NCBI RefSeq assembly: GCF_016920785.2
Contig: NW_024609836.1
Location: forward strand, 13,112,018 to 13,176,017
Source of the DNA: Ixodes scapularis
Taxonomy: Eukaryota; Arthropoda; Arachnida; Ixodida; Ixodidae
Direction: 5' to 3'
Length of the DNA: 64,000 bases
The notes below the pieces were generated by a model. That model was not told where the DNA came from and made no database searches. It saw only the letters and a program-made list of their open reading frames with translations. Positions 53,240 to 64,000 of this stretch are shown here, piece after piece. Position numbers and translations under genes: made by a program. Each line of letters begins with the position of its first letter. Positions within the stretch are counted from its first letter, which is position 1.

Positions 53240-54345
53240 AAACATACAGAGCAAACCAATGTTTACAGGACGCTGTCAGTGGGCTCAGAGGGGCGGCGGC
53301 TATGCGGTCGCTTCAAAATCCTTTGTTTTATTCTGCAGGTTCGTAAATATTCATTCTTACACGTTAAACGATCTTGCAATGGTTTTTTGCTGCTCCTCCA
53401 GTGCCCGCTGGTTCTTTTTAGAGTTGGTTATGTTTGTGTTCATGTTTTTAAGTTACTTTTGTTATCTGGGGACGTTGAATCAAACCCCGGCCCTATCACG
53501 AACGCTGATATTCTGACTGTTATTGCTGAACAGTCCGCTGAGCACTATGCGTGTCATACCGAGATGGTTGGCATGCTAAATCCGGTCAATGATAACCAGC
53601 ATCAACTAGAACTAAAAATGCTATCGACGTCCATTCAAGACTTGGAACAGGCGAATCACTTGTGGAATCAATAGATGTGCCAGAGTATCCTGCTGAACTT
53701 TCTAATGTTGTTAGTGAGGCCGCCCGAGGCGAAACTACCGTTCTGAATTCAAGACTTAATGAGCTTGAAGATAGGTCACGTCCTGACAACTTACGTTTCT
53801 ACAGGATTGCTGACACTCCTTTCGAAAACGGGTCGCAGTCAGAGACTCATATCCGCGACAATCTTTCTACGATATTAGGACTAGATATGCTTGGCGAGGC
53901 GATATCCCGTGCTCATAGATTAGGCACATACACAAGTAATAACCGTCGGCCAATAATTGTTAAATTTTATTCCTCTAAATTCAAGGCAAATGTTTTTTTC
54001 TCACCGTTTTAAGTTCAAAGGAAAAGGAATTTCAGTCAGTGAGGATTTCTGTTCGGCTACGCTTCAGTAACGAAAAAAAGTTAATCGATTTCGGTAAAGG
54101 CACCGGTCAGAGGTTCTCACGCAGACTAAACAGGCTGCGCGTTAACCAAAAGATGTATACTTACCGCCCCGTAACAAACTGTGTTTGTGAAGTGACTCCT
54201 AGTCATGCTCGTGAAAGTAACAACACCGCGTCTCTCCCGGGCACCAATAATACAGCTCCCGCCCCGCTCCTGTCTCAAAAAGTTGATGTAGTTTTACTAC
54301 ATTATTTGGCGTGGCATAGTAAGCAGATGCTAGGGCATGACTGAT
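53240..54345 (+). pseudogene. LINE-E ORF1 with 2A motif and RRM-like domain
   Basis: An upstream hydrophobic leader (YVCVHVFKLLLLS) runs into GDVESNPGP at 53468-53494, a 2A ribosome-skipping signature. It is followed by a coiled-coil-like region, LNELEDRSRPDNLRFYRIAD, ISRAHRLGTYTSNNRRPIIV and GTGQRFSRRLNRLRVNQKMY, the pattern of L1/CR1/L2-type ORF1 RNA-binding domains. Two frameshifts break it (near 53650 and 54000-54040). No ORF2 follows; bases after 54345 are unrelated. It may be the first ORF of the same CR1/L2-like family as LINE-D. Confidence 0.7.
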
Positions 54346-55880
54346 TTGTTCCTGTGATTGTAACTATGACCTTGCTGGCAATAGGGGCCTAGTTGTGTGG
54401 TGCATAAACAATCGGCAAGGGCAGCGATACTAGTTCGCATTATGTGCATTTTGTTACTATCTCAGGTGATAAGTTAATTTCATTGTGGGTTGATTTGATT
54501 GCATATAGCCTCATGTTGCTTTTGTTTTAGATTCACAACATTTCTGCTGTTCAGAGCCGTGTTTTCCTCGAGTTTTTTGCATTCTTATGCGTCACCTATG
54601 TCATCTTTCTGGTTTTTCAACAGAAAGTACCGGTATGTGGCGTACTGGCAGTTTCTCTGGTGGATCTGGCGCCGCCTTGGCAGAGGGAACCGGACGGTCT
54701 TGCCCGCTTTTGTTGTACAGGCCATTCGAAACATGTAGCCATCTGATGAATACCAGGGCTTTGAAGCTTTGTGAACCATGGGATTCACGAGCACACAAAT
54801 TCATCCCCAAAGTTACGTGAGCAATTAATGGGTGCTCCTCTGTCCGATGAGCCGCATGTCGTTTAGATCCATCGCGCTCATTCGGTAGGCGATCTGGAGC
54901 ACGACTGGTTTTAGGATGCCACTAAAACAGTCGGCGTGATCCGTGATACAGCGGCTACCAGCCTTTGAGGCGACCTCCGGAACGCGTGCCGTCGAACAAA
55001 CTTCAGCCTGTTTTTCTTCCGAAATTAATGAAACTAGGGCCAGGAAGCACGTTTGGCGATCTGAGTGGTCTCTTTACGTTTTTTTTTTTTTTTTTTTTTT
55101 TTTTTTCCAATTCCAACGGCCGCTGCTCGACAGTAGAAAGGATCGCATATAATTGTAAGGGACCGCCGAGGCGTTCGGAATGTGTAAAGAATCACGTTAG
55201 AACGGTGAGGAAATCTCGAGGTAGAAGAAGTGTACGAATGACAGTTCTGGTTCTGAAATTATTTTTGTTAAAAAAGTAGTTCCCAAGCTTTAGATTTTAA
55301 GGGTGATCACTACGCAGCTAGTGTCTTGATGCTATTCGTTAGCTTTTCAATTTCGTACTCAGTCATACTATGTTGTAGGTTTTTCTCTGTGTTTCTTATT
55401 AATATGAAGCATCTTGCACTGCACTGAATGTCATGTCTGCGAATTGTGGCCTTCGGTATTTCCTTATTTCCCAGTAACATGACACATCTCTTACTGCATT
55501 CATGAGGTTGACTTGGTGTGCAGTGTTGTATCCAAATAAAGAAGTTCTGAAAAAAAAGTAAGTGGAGTAAACTTTTTTTAATATTTACACATGCTGTGAG
55601 GGAGGAGGCAGGCATAGTAAACACGTACGCTATAGAACGCCTCAGAACAGGGTGGCGTGTGGTTTTTATTACACTTGTCATTCATCAACGGCACACCAGT
55701 TTATGGGAGGGGGGGGGGGGGGAGAAGAAATGAAGGAAATTGGCGCTGGAAGCGTTCTGAAAAAAAAAAAAAAAATTAGGCCGGAAATTTCTTACACTGC
55801 AAAAAATTAACAATTAAATGGAACTGTTAAATACAATATATTTTGCCAAATCGCAAGACAAAATTAGAATTGAGTACGCA
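54346..55880. other. No gene recognised; T29, G17 and A15 runs
   Basis: A T run of about 28 (55080-55107), a G run (55708-55721) and an A run (55760-55775) stand out. A minus-strand frame at 55310-55681 with paired Cys (HECSKRC, QCSARC) is unrecognised. Confidence 0.35.
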
Positions 55881-55899
55881 CAGGACACATTTCCTTTAT

Positions 55900-56400
55900 G
55901 CCTCGTACTAATGTTTCGGCACGGAGGTTACACCTGGAACTTTCAGGAAAGAAATGATAATTTCCCTACATATTGCCTACCTCATGCCCGAGGAGAAACT
56001 CGGTCACGTGGAGAAGAGTGACTAGAACACCTACGTGTACCTTTGAAATATAAAAACACCACAAAAAAAAAAGCAGCACACAGCCAATTAATTGCCTGCA
56101 CTGCAAAGAAAGCAACAACAAACGGAAGTGTTCAACGGAGTGTAAAAAGGAAAATTACAGCAAAAACTCGTGCCCGTAGAAAAAACATTGCCCTGACGCT
56201 TGCGCATGGGGCACACCTGAAACTTGCAGAAGGAAAATAATCGCTTCACTACGTATTACCTACCTCATGCTCGAGGCGCAGACTTGACCGCGTAGAAATG
56301 AGCGGCGTGAGCACCTACCCCTGCTTCTGGAATATAAAAACGCCACACAAATGCAGCAGACAGGGACACTAACTTCTGCTGCAAAGAAAGCAAGTCCAAA
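55900..56400. repeat. Diverged tandem duplication, period about 285 bp
   Basis: Bases from about 55915 (GGTTACACCTGGAACTTTCA) to 56110 align with about 56210-56400 (GGCACACCTGAAACTTGCA): both contain TACCTCATGC(C/T)CGAGG, GAATATAAAAAC(A/G)CCACA and CTGCAAAGAAAGCAA. Function unknown. Confidence 0.65.
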
Positions 56401-56574
56401 AGAAATGGTGTGCAAGTTCACTTCGGTATGCTGCAACAAACGCAACTAACAAGTGTGCTGACAGCAATTGAGAAAATGGCAAGGTATGGCATGTTACAGG
56501 CACAGTATGCCACGGTACAAACTTTTCCGCTCAAAAGAGGGAGCTTAGCCTCTAGCTGCAAAGAAACATTTAAT

Positions 56575-57410
56575 AAGATAAGATAAGATAAGTTTATTTG
56601 ATTTCAGAAAAAACTCTCATACAATCCAGCCCGCTTAAGCGTAGGTACGCTTGTATGCGGGACATGGCAGTACAGACATTTTCATCATGTAGACCCAAAT
56701 GATGGATAAATGTAAGTAAAACATGAAAGAAACATCCAAAATAGCACAGTCAACAAGGAATTTTACAAGTAGATAATTTTCCTGTGAACGAAAACCCAGT
56801 TCGACAATAACAATCAATCAATGGTTACAAAAGAAACATTGTGAATTTAAACACATAATGACAAGAATCAACACGTATGCAACGAGATACACTCGATAGA
56901 AAACACTAAGCTTTTACATAATACCTCATTGTTCAGAATTTCAATTTGACAAAAAACGCCACTCTTTTATTTTTTTATACGTCTGCCTCTCAGATGACAG
57001 GCTTAGGATGTCCTCAGGCAAGCTATTAAATATTGCAGGAACATAATAGTTTCTCTGTTTTTTTTTCCGTAATTCGTATATATTTTGGAAATTGCATTGG
57101 TTTCTGTGTGCCGGACTGTTTTTATCCTGTTGGGTATTTCTTTGAACTCCTTCGAAAAATAATATCTGGTTAAAACGACAAATTTAAAAACATTTTCAAA
57201 CGATAATAGTCCGACTGCATTCTTTCTGTCCTTGGTTTCCTTCAGTTCATGTTTTGACTCATGCACTATATTACTAACACATCTATTAATGATACTATCC
57301 ATTTTTTGTTGCTTGTATTTAGGACATGTTCCATATATAGTAATTCCATATCTAGTAATGTGGAAAGACAATCTGCTATACCTCCCATACCTCATGCCAT
57401 AAAAAAGGGA
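56575..57410 (-). mobile_element. LINE-F 3' end (CR1/L2-like), 5'-truncated
   Basis: The minus frame 57395-57003 contains LSFHITRYGITIYGTCPKYK, MDSIINRCVSNIVHESK, VGLLSFENVFKFVVLTRYYF and NYGKKNRETIMFLQYLI, the C-terminal domain that follows the reverse transcriptase in CR1/L2/Jockey LINEs. A 3' region of about 400 bases ends in TTATC repeats at 56575-56598. 5' truncation explains the missing polymerase. Confidence 0.7.
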
Positions 57411-57731
57411 CTAGCAGAGTGAAAGAGATTGAGGAACCAAAGGTGCTTTAGGACTGGTCCTCAGACTATCTGCAGAGAAAATTTAAATATTAACAACACT
57501 TAAAAATGCTTGTATTGCCAATTATCAACAAAAACAGATAAAAACATGCAGCTGAAGGCTATTGTAAAAGGTAAACACAAAAGAAACATTTACCGTCTCT
57601 TGGATTAAGAAGCAGCTAGGCTATTGAGATATTTATTACTGACGAGGCTGTCTTGTTATCAGGAATAGTCGGTACTTGTGTTAACGTACCTGGCATGAGA
57701 GGTAAAGTGGGATCGTCTGGCCGCAATCAGG
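57411..57731. other. Spacer, nothing recognised
   Basis: AT-rich sequence between the LINE-F fragment and the end of the transposase-like gene. On the minus strand it would be the 3' flank of that gene; no clear AATAAA was noted. Confidence 0.4.
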
Positions 57732-58135
57732 TCACTCTTCGGGGGCCTCAGGTACCTGGCACATAACGGTGGAAGATGCTGCGACCTCATCCATCAGCTC
57801 ATCACGGTACTCTGAAAGTCAGAATCTTGTGTCACTGTTGTGTCCCCAACCAACAGAACAATAACATACCAAACGTTGCGTCGCTTGGGATTGACCGTGC
57901 TGTAAAATGGCGCTTCCGTGCTCTGGACGTGACGACCACCAAGCGACGTACTCCTTCCCGGGTTGTGCCTGCTCCCGCCCAACGTTTTCATTGTAGTGCA
58001 GCGGAGCAACCAGGGTCCTGCAGTAAAAACAGGCAATATATGGGCTGGTGCTTATACAAAAGAACTTGGTTTCAATGTGGAGACCGAAATGTATACATAT
58101 ACTTGATGGAACAAAGTATAGTATAGACTCTCTAT

Positions 58136-58886
58136 TACCCTAGCTGCACGGGCGTTATTAACTGCTTTTGAGTTAACGACAGTTGACTCAATCACGATCG
58201 GCCGGAGTTACACGGCGGCGCCAACTGTCATCGCGCCGGTAATGACAGTTGAATTCAAGTGAGTTCCCTTACCTCGGTTCAACTGAACGGACTTTTCCAA
58301 CGGAGGTAAAATGGACTCTGCCCGCAGGACCGCTGCCGCCAACCATCACTTGCGAGGCACCTACTGTTTAGGAATGCAGGGGAAGGCGTCTAGAAAGAAT
58401 CATAGCCGCAAAATATTCGGGAAGGAAGAGGTTTAGGCGTCCGAGCTGCCGCTAAAACAATCCCGGCTAGCCGGCAAGCCGGCAAGCCACCAAACGAGCG
58501 AAGATGGCGGCGGGACCAGCTGTATAAATAAACGAATAGTAATGGTAGCACCCATCTTAGCGGGCGGTAGTTTGCACCTCATAGCCTAAAATATGCGCAA
58601 CTTAGCCCTGAATTTGCTTTGGTACTCGTGTTCACGCCGCTAAAAAGCAACAAGGTATTCAATATACTGTACGATATACTTACAATAAATAAAAGGTGTG
58701 TTTTTCAGTAAATTACTTTAACAATTAAACTGATCACGTGGCACGAGGACTAGTTTCATTTTAGCTTGAACTGGGTTCTAGAGAGCCGTGTAGCATTATC
58801 TGAGCTCAGTTCAATTCAATCACAGTTAGGGCCGATAGCTGTGATTGAACTCAATGACAGTTCAAAGCACTCGTGTAACTAGGGTA
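58136..58886. mobile_element. 751-bp TACCC-ended miniature element in an intron
   Basis: TACCCTAGCTGCACGGGCG at the left corresponds to the inverse of GTGTAACTAGGGTA at the right; further in, GACAGTTGACTCAATCAC answers GTGATTGAACTCAATGAC. TAT lies outside both ends (58133-58135 and 58887-58889). The ends and 3-bp duplication recall the element at 19997-20180. It lies in an intron of the transposase-like gene. Confidence 0.65.
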
Positions 58887-59709
58887 TATGTTACTGGTAC
58901 AAAAGCAAACTAAAATTTGAAAAGCTCATTCACAAGTTCATAAGACTTAAAGACTTGTTCGCAGGGTGCTGGCTTGAACACAACAGACGTAACTTTTGAC
59001 CTTGTACTGCACATGTCTATCATGCTAATTCCATGAAAAGCGCAACATTAATGCGTTTTTTATTATTAAATATTGTTTTCAGAATCGGCTGCAGGCAACC
59101 ATGCCAGGCATGGTCGTTCAATCAGAAGAGTTGTTTACCTTGTTTCATTCTCTCTGGCGTAAATGCCCGAGACTTGGAGGCGAACCTGATCAGTACGCTG
59201 TTGAAAGCTTCCACGGAGGATGTTTGGAACCCGGGGGACAGATGCCTGATGTCCTTGCGGAGCCGCGGGCTTGAAACAATATTCCGGAGCTTGTCATAAG
59301 CTGGGGTTCCTGGAATAAGCCGACAGCTATGATGGACGCCATTTAGAAGTATGTCATTTCTCCTACATCAGAATCGCAGGAGGGGTGTACTGGACAAGGA
59401 ACGGTGAAATGAACTTACCCTCAGCCAACCATGTAAGGTCAGAAAGTGGCTGGTGCAGGCACTCGCTGAACGGTCCGTCGTGGCCATCGTGCTTGTCCAC
59501 CACGTGGTTCAGCAAGCTGAGCCACATACTTACTAGGAGTGGGCCGTTGCCATCACCCAGGGCTGCACAGTAGTACAGGTGATTGGTGATTGGCTGCACC
59601 CACACCTGCAGTTCCTTGGACTCGCTCTTCCGGCTCGCTGGTTGGAGCTTCTTCTCCAATCCTTGAAAAGTGTACAATTGCTTGGGAGAAGAGCGTGTTG
59701 GTATAAGTC

Positions 59710-60829
59710 ACCGATGAAGAAAGAATAAAACAAGTAAAGCAGGGACAACACAACCACATCTTTCAGCTAGCAATGGATGAGTAAACTTTCAAACAGCGAG
59801 CAGCCGACCATACCCAGTAGGAGTAGGGGAGAGAAGGGGGAGAGAAGGAAAGATAAGAAACGCGAAGTGCAAGCCAGAATGGTAGGGTTATCTCGGATTT
59901 TAAAAATTCAACCTCAGTTTTCGTCAGCAGGAGGGAAGGGTTAAACAAGTTGTTTTTTGCTGTGGTCATGGCGAATGATTCTATGATTTCCCTGCCGAAT
60001 CTGCTGTCATACCCCCCCCCCCCCCCCCCAGGATTTTTGTGTTATCAAAGAGGTTATGACAACGCAAACGCGAACGGGCATGTATGACTATGGGATGATC
60101 AGAATCTGGAGAGGCCTTAGAATCTTCGTTGTGATGTTCGCGGAGTCTGTGATTGGTGCATCTGCCGGTCTGTCCTATGTATTGATGGCCGCAGCTCAAG
60201 GGGATGGAGTAAACTTTCTTCTCTTTGCATGGAATGAATTTCTTTTCGTGTTTGACAGTGTTTGACTTTCCGATTGGCTGCACTGTCAAACAAGAAAAGA
60301 AATTCATTCCATGCAAAGAGAAGAAAGTTTACTCCATCCCCTTGAGCTGCGGCCATCAATACATAGGACAGACCGGCAGATGCAACAATCACAGACTCTG
60401 CGAACATCACAACAAAGTTTCTAAGGCCCCTCCAGATTCTTATCATCCCATAGTCATACATGCCCGTTCGTGTTTGCTTTGGAATCCCCTCTTTGATGAC
60501 ACAAAAATCCTGGGGGGGGGGGGGGGGCATGACAGCAGATTCGGCAGGGAAATCATAGAATCATTTGCTATGACCACAGCAAAAAACAACGTGTCTAACC
60601 CTTCCCTCCTGCTGACGAAAACTGAGGTTGAATTTTTAAAATCCGAGATAACCCTACCACCCTGACTTGCACTTCGCGTTTCTTATCTTTCCTTCTCTCC
60701 CCCTTCTCTCCCCTACTCCTACTGGGTATAGTCGGCTGCTCGCTGTTTGAAAGTTTACTCGTCCGTTGCTAGTTGAAAGATGTGGTTAAGTTGTCCCTGT
60801 TTTAATTGTTTTATTCTTCCTTCATCCAT
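59710..60829. mobile_element. Penelope-like element 4, head-to-head palindrome
   Basis: Two inverse arms of about 540 bases meet at about 60262. Each encodes only the GIY-YIG end of a PLE: KEKKVYSIPLSCGHQYIGQT, GRC.NHRLREHHN and, after a G run in DTKILGGGG, TTAKNN..NPSLLLTKTEVEF. The left arm is on minus (to about 59980), the right on plus (60225-60665). No polymerase is present. It sits in an intron of the transposase-like gene. Arms differ at scattered positions, so it is older than PLE 3. Confidence 0.8.
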
Positions 60830-61773
60830 GACGTGTACAATTGTTAGCTATACGTCAGAAGTGTCTACTTCCATATAGAAATTTGTCGGGTAGTCGGGTA
60901 TGGCCGGGACTATTTCAATGTCTATGAACAAACTAAGTCTACGGCATTATTTCCGGAAGACATGCAAATAACTTTAAATTAATATTTTGACAGCTTCAGG
61001 TATGTCAGCTTTTACGCTCTTTGCAAGGCGTGATGCTTCAAAAGTTCTACCTGAAAAAAAAAATCATCCTCTGTTCGACATGTGTGGTGTGTGCTCAAGA
61101 TTCCAATATGTATGGTTTGTGCTCCCGAGTTCGACAGGTGACGGGTGGTGGATTTTGAAATGGTGTTTTCTCATAAATTTAACGAACAAATTTTAATTTG
61201 AGTATCGTCTTATTCTGCATGTAAGCAAGATATTTATTGACCGGTGTCTTGTGCAACAGACTGGGTATGAGTTCAGGCGTACAATGTTTGGTCTCGTTCT
61301 CATTCCCACGGCGATAGCAGCACCAAGGAGCAACTATTCAGGCTAGAGGTTCCCATTTTCTGTGAAATAATCTACGAAAAGCAATGTTTGATTATCTCTA
61401 TATTAACGCCAAGTCTTGATTCGAGCCACAATTCAAAGGTTCCGTTTCGCTGTCTGCAAGCAAAGTGTTCGACAGTGCCGTTGGCGTACCGGTCGTATAA
61501 GTGACCTTTTGTGTCGGAAAACGGATCAATTTTGTTTTATCAAGGCCCTTGAAATGGTTATCTCCATGTATTCCATTACATTCAGTGAGAACATCAATAT
61601 TTCTACGAGGGACGTCAAAATAATAAATAAAGTATTTTAACGGGTGCACGTGTTTTGGAATCACCGTCATACATATAAAAGTAATTTATAATGTTATTTT
61701 GACCACGGATTGTCGAATTAGTCACTGCCTATCAGTAAATAAAATAAAAAAAAAGAAATAATAGGAAACCAAC
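60830..61773. other. Intronic sequence, nothing recognised
   Basis: AT-rich, short frames only. It lies between two exons of the minus-strand transposase-like gene. Confidence 0.4.
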
Positions 61774-62628
61774 CTTTGTCAATGTGCCACGTGTCGAAGT
61801 AGTGCTTTGTGCCCCTTTCTTCGGTCCTCATGCGGTGCTCGACGCCAGGGTGACGGTCTGCATATAGGGCTTGTATTGTAAAGGATACGAAATAACAGAT
61901 AGCTAGTTACTCTTACAGAAAGCCAAAAAAAAAACAAAAAAAAAAAAAAAACAGATAGGTGGGTAGCCTATGTCGAAAGTTTCACGTACCCGAGATAACA
62001 GAGCCGATGCTGAAGTCTTCCTTCTTGAGCTTGGTGAGGCCACGGACGAAGGCCACCTTTTCAATGGCGTTGATGGGGGGTACCTCATCTGACTGATCAC
62101 AATGTGTATGCCTTCATTAGTTCAACAGTCAGCGTACTGCAGTCTGATTGCAAGGTTCCTAGAAATATCACACTTAAAGAGACAGTAAGGATGATTTTTT
62201 ATTATTCTAAACAAAGGGGTGTGTGACGCAGGGTAGGTCTTTTGTTTTGGTTAGTAAATCTTCCCTCACTGACTTGCACCTGCTCAATGTGAACGACCTT
62301 CTTGGTGCTCGGCTCGCGGAAGCTGTAAGTACAATATTTTGCACTAAACGGCGAGTCGCAGCGCCCATCTCCAGCTAGGTCGATGGCCTTTCCTAGAATC
62401 CTTCTAAAAGCTCAGAGTTTTGCCGCTTGTAAACCTAGCAAGCAATTATGTCTTGTAAGTTAGTTAGGCTATGCATTTTTGTTTATTTTTAGAACCCTTT
62501 CCTATACTAGCTAACCTGCTTCACAGCGGGCAGCAGGTAAGCCTGCTGGTAGTAGTGGAAGGTACGCTCCGAGACTGTTGCGACGTTGATGGACTTGAGC
62601 AACCGCAGGGTAGTCGCAACAGCGGCTC

Positions 62629-63339
62629 CTGAGAACAGAATTCCCGCACAAATATTGCCTGCTGCTTTGCCACTCACCTGAGGTTGGCTTCAGCACCGCT
62701 CCACGTGGTTATGTTCAAATCACAAATACTGAGTGAAAACTTAAAAGTAGCCAAGTTTTTAAACCTTGAGCGCTAAGTTTTCAGAGACAGACAATAAAAA
62801 AATATTTTTTATGGGAAAACATGTCGATGTAGTGAAAAATTATTTACCTGAAAAATATCGAACTTAGTTTTCTTTCAGTTGCACAATGAAGTTACGGAAG
62901 TTTTCACTGTACGGTATGTTCGTGGAACTTTAAATAGTGTCTATTTTAACTTAAACAAATTTGCAATAACATACCTTCAAAACTCGAGGAAGTAAAAAGT
63001 ACACAAATATGAGGTACACATGTCAAAGTAGCCAAGTTCGGGCCTTTTTGACGCGCAGTGAATATTTTTCACAATTCTATAAATATTTGCTGATGTAATC
63101 ATTGTAGGTTTACAATTTTGAGAAAATATTCGAGATATCTATTATTTTTACTTCTTCTTCGAGAAAAATATACAAAAAGATACGAGAAAAATAATAAAAC
63201 GGCGAAACGATTTGCCGCCTTGATGCAGTCTTAATATTTTTCCTCGCGTAATATTTTTTCTCACAAAACAATTTTGTGATTTCGTTTCCTCCGCACATTG
63301 GGGAGTAACATATAATATTATAAAAAAAATGTCAACCTC
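62629..63339. other. Intronic sequence, AT-rich
   Basis: It separates the presumed first recognised exon from the next. A small exon may be hidden here, because the family usually has a short segment between the GN motif and the LRLL helix. Confidence 0.35.
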
Positions 63340-63582
63340 ACACGCGTGCATGGTCTTATCTGAACAGGCCCGATTGCCGATCGAGCTCGCGCTTGATTTT
63401 TCACTGCACGTGTGCTCGACGGGTTCGGACATCATCCTGATCTTGACCGTTCGACTGGATGCTACGCAGGTCATGTTTGCAATCACAATAAACTGTCTTC
63501 CCAGCAGCAGAGTGTCCGTCAGCTGTTCCATTACCGAACATCCGCAAATGTAACAAAGCAGAGGATATGCAGCGAAGGCCAA

Positions 63583-64000
63583 ATGGATCTAACAGATTTT
63601 ATATAAATTGCAACAATCTCTTCCGCGTGTCGTGACCGTGCTTTTGACGTACGTTGAGTTAGGTGGTTGACTTATTTTACAAAAAATTGGAACAAAAGGG
63701 CTAACTCAGTCAAGAGTTCAAAAATATATATAACAACATGATATAAAAACTATCTCAGGTCGGAGTTTAAAAACGCACTTGTGGGCCCCTGGGACATTCA
63801 TACGAAATAAAAATTAGAAGGGTCAATCAAATACCGTGGAAGCCAATACTGGCAACTCCCGCGGAAAACGGGCGAAAAGTGATTGCAGCGCCCCTGGCGA
63901 GCTCGGAGTCTCCTTTAGCAGACGAATTCTCCAAAATGCATTGGTTTTGCCTATCTCCGTGCGAGGTGACCAACGAAAAAAAAATTGTCACGGACATTCG
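63583..64000. other. Nothing recognised to the window end
   Basis: The sequence upstream of the first recognised exon of the minus-strand gene has no motif or repeat partner. Confidence 0.4.

Larger units (their letters stand above)
57732..63576 (-). pseudogene. Multi-exon transposase-like gene (GDGR-DSP / DRH / DTWH family)
   Basis: Minus-strand exons by splice sites and protein continuity: about 63576-63340 (LLLGRQFIVIANMTC, SIGNRACSD); 62628-62516 (LRLLKSINVATVSERTFHYY then QQAYLLPAVKQ); 62434-62270 (VYKRQNSELLEGF, LAGDGRCDSPFSAKYCTYSF); 62088-61990 (NEVPPINAIEKVAFVRGLTK); 61857-61774 (DRHPGVEHRMRTE, KHYFDTWHIDK); 59661-59419 (GLEKKLQPASRKSE, VQPITNHLYYCAALGDGNGP, SECLHQPLSDLTWLAEG); 59309-59139 (TPAYDKLRNIVSSPRLRKDI, SSVEAFNSVLIRFASK); 58017-57870 (LVAPLHYNENVGREQAQPGK); 57811-57732 (EYRDELMDEVAASSTVM, stop). 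Conserved Asp, His and Trp residues suggest a DDE-type nuclease ancestry. I recognise the family from many animal genomes but cannot name its superfamily safely. One base is missing in the 62434-62270 exon (before GKAIDL) and one at the 59139/58017 junction; the first and last junctions are uncertain. Confidence 0.7.

Overview
The window is eukaryotic, repeat-dense DNA with no bacterial features. Introns with GT..AG ends, retrotransposons, cut-and-paste transposons and many homopolymer runs fill it. The mix (Penelope-like elements, I-type LINEs, PIF/Harbinger, Mutator-like foldback elements, hAT) fits a large arthropod genome. I favour a chelicerate, probably a hard tick, but this rests on general familiarity with such genomes and not on a diagnostic gene. 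I see no certain host gene.

Layout. 1-3.4 kb: a Penelope-like element (PLE) in two inverted pieces with hammerhead-like ribozyme motifs, hit by a 479-bp miniature transposon. 4.9-8.4 kb: small inverted-repeat elements. 9.3-16.7 kb: a hAT transposon with a visible 8-bp target duplication. It keeps both ends, a TATA box and the dimerisation end of its transposase, and it is stuffed with foldback elements made of 15-18-bp tandem units; one has a Mutator-type 9-bp target duplication and one carries a Mutator-like transposase tail. Another foldback element lies at 16.9-17.7 kb. 18.8-20.7 kb: a non-autonomous hAT with a perfect 8-bp target duplication and a palindromic element nested in it.

20.9-34.9 kb is a three-layer nest. 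A PLE (minus) is split by a full-length I-type LINE (LINE-A, plus), which is split in its reverse transcriptase by a second full-length LINE of the same family (LINE-B, minus). Target duplications are visible at both LINE insertions. An SGNH-hydrolase-like reading frame lies in frame upstream of the PLE. 35.9-47.4 kb is a second nest: a CR1/L2-like LINE split by a two-gene PIF/Harbinger transposon (spliced transposase on plus, spliced Myb/SANT-like protein on minus, convergent), itself holding a TA-flanked 1.9-kb element in an intron. 47.4-50 kb: a PLE with a nearly identical inverted second copy. 53.2-54.3 kb: a LINE ORF1 with a 2A ribosome-skipping motif. 56.6-57.4 kb: a LINE 3' end.

57.7-63.6 kb holds a minus-strand multi-exon gene of a transposase-like family (motifs GDGR-DSP, DRH, DTWH, NHLYYC, NEN). 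Its splice junctions can be joined in phase almost throughout, but at least two single-base losses break it. Its introns hold a TACCC-ended miniature element and a head-to-head PLE palindrome.
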